This document shows, in pieces, positions 5,526-6,359 of a DNA stretch of 6,359 bases. Every line of letters begins with the position of its first letter. Positions within the stretch are counted from its first letter, which is position 1. This DNA is from Tectiglobus sp039183375 (lineage in GTDB: Bacteria; Pseudomonadota; Alphaproteobacteria; Rhizobiales; Hyphomicrobiaceae): positions 1 to 6,359 of the forward strand of contig JBCDBQ010000443.1 in assembly GCA_039183375.1 (NCBI GenBank), read 5' to 3'. The notes below the pieces were generated by a model, which was given only the letters and a program-made list of their open reading frames with translations, was not told the DNA's origin and ran no database searches. The translations under genes were made by a program, and so were the position numbers.

Positions 5526-6359
5526 TCACTTGCAGATGAAGCGCATGTCGTGGAACTCCTGACGAAACTCACGGACTTCGTCGGCCAGTGTCTCAGGGCC
5601 ATTTGATCTGAGGGCCGTTGCGATCAGTTGAGCAAGCCTTGGTGCGTGCTTTTCCTCTATACCCCAGCGAGCCAGTTCCGGCGTGCCGATGCGGAGACCG
5701 TTGATGTCGCCGTCAACGGCCTCGATCGGCAGACCAATACCGCAGGCCAGAAAACCGGCTTTGCGCAACGTTTTCGATGCTGCCTGTCCACCTCCGAACT
5801 TGGCTGCTTCGACGGCAAACTGATGTGACTGGGTGAAGCCCTGATCGGCACCGAAGACTGGCAAGCCTGCCTTCGCAAACTCCTTCGCCATGCGCTTTGA
5901 CAGCTTGACCATGGCTTTGGCGTATTGTTTGCCGTGTTTGCGCCAGTCGATCATGGTGAGCGCGAGCGCGGCTGACTTGGCTGCATCGAAATTTGCTGTC
6001 ATTCCGGGGAAGGCGATGGTGTCGAGCCTTTCTGCGATTTCAGCTTCGTTCGTGACGATCAGACCGCCGGCTGGTCCTGCAAGGCTTTTGTAAGTGCTCA
6101 TCGTCATCAGGTGAGCGCCTTCCGCCAATGGGTTGGGCCACGCGCCACCGGCGATGATCCCGCATTGGTGTGCGGCATCGAACAAAACCCAGGCGCCGAC
6201 CTTGTCGGCAATAGCGCAGATCTCCGCGACAGGATGCGGAAACAGGTTGAGGCTGCCGCCAATGGTAATCAGGCGCGGCTTGACCTTGCGAGCCAGTTTT
6301 GCGAGGCCGTCGAGATCGACGGTGTAGCCGTCGGCGCTGATCGGAGCTGGGTGGATCTC
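5526..6359 (-). CDS. Serine hydroxymethyltransferase-like PLP enzyme, N-terminus outside the window
   Basis: The frame is open to the window edge and gives the last 277 residues; about 140 N-terminal residues are missing compared with a usual SHMT of about 420. SHMT enzymes interconvert serine and glycine with tetrahydrofolate using PLP. Using fragment numbering, the Asp that binds the PLP ring is Asp61 in FDAAHQCG, with His64 after it. The Schiff-base lysine is Lys91 in STYKSLAGPAGG, and the carboxylate-binding arginine is Arg223 in GLRIGTPE. Spacings between these match E. coli GlyA closely. Several active-site positions differ. The His before the lysine is Tyr90, the Arg of the GPRGG motif is Ala97, the usual SxY motif reads GGSLNLFPHP (34-43), and the usual NH is SH in TQSHQF. 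It is therefore a divergent paralogue, perhaps acting on another beta-hydroxy or alpha-methyl amino acid rather than as housekeeping GlyA. It ends in TGA, 119 bp before the thiolase-like start. Confidence 0.85.
   Translation of the reverse strand, partial: EIHPAPISADGYTVDLDGLAKLARKVKPRLITIGGSLNLFPHPVAEICAIADKVGAWVLFDAAHQCGIIAGGAWPNPLAEGAHLMTMSTYKSLAGPAGGLIVTNEAEIAERLDTIAFPGMTANFDAAKSAALALTMIDWRKHGKQYAKAMVKLSKRMAKEFAKAGLPVFGADQGFTQSHQFAVEAAKFGGGQAASKTLRKAGFLACGIGLPIEAVDGDINGLRIGTPELARWGIEEKHAPRLAQLIATALRSNGPETLADEVREFRQEFHDMRFICK

Overview
The window looks like ordinary chromosome from a Gram-negative bacterium, most likely an alphaproteobacterium. This is inferred from the moderately high GC content, the style of the proteins (a DUF6314 protein beside BioY, a DUF35 protein paired with a thiolase-like enzyme) and the close packing. 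It was not tested by any search. I see no rRNA, tRNA, insertion sequence, CRISPR array or phage gene.

Left half, plus strand. A PLP-dependent D-threonine aldolase/D-serine dehydratase family enzyme (92-1177) is followed, after 135 bp, by bioY (1313-1933), the membrane substrate-binding component for biotin uptake. A small DUF6314 protein (1914-2357) overlaps the end of bioY by 20 bp, starts at TTG, and is probably translationally coupled to it. After a more AT-rich 135 bp gap comes an unrecognised protein with four predicted membrane segments (2493-3005).

Right half, minus strand, read from the right edge. A serine hydroxymethyltransferase-like PLP enzyme (5526-6359) runs off the window, so its N-terminal third is missing. 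Next is a thiolase-superfamily protein (4237-5406) that lacks the usual catalytic cysteines. A DUF35/OB-fold partner (3842-4231) starts 5 bp after the thiolase-like stop codon. This two-gene unit ends in a good intrinsic terminator (3750-3789). A histidine-phosphatase family enzyme (3051-3650) lies beyond it and converges on the membrane-protein gene.

Functionally, two pairs stand out. One is bioY with the DUF6314 gene. The other is the thiolase-like gene with the DUF35 gene, a known type of CoA-ester carbon-carbon bond-forming or bond-cleaving complex; here both proteins have lost residues normally used as ligands or catalysts. The two PLP enzymes at the window edges both belong to families that act on beta-hydroxy amino acids, but nothing in the sequence links them directly. 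I found no obviously new multi-gene system. The most unusual items are the cysteine-less thiolase/DUF35 pair and the divergent SHMT paralogue.
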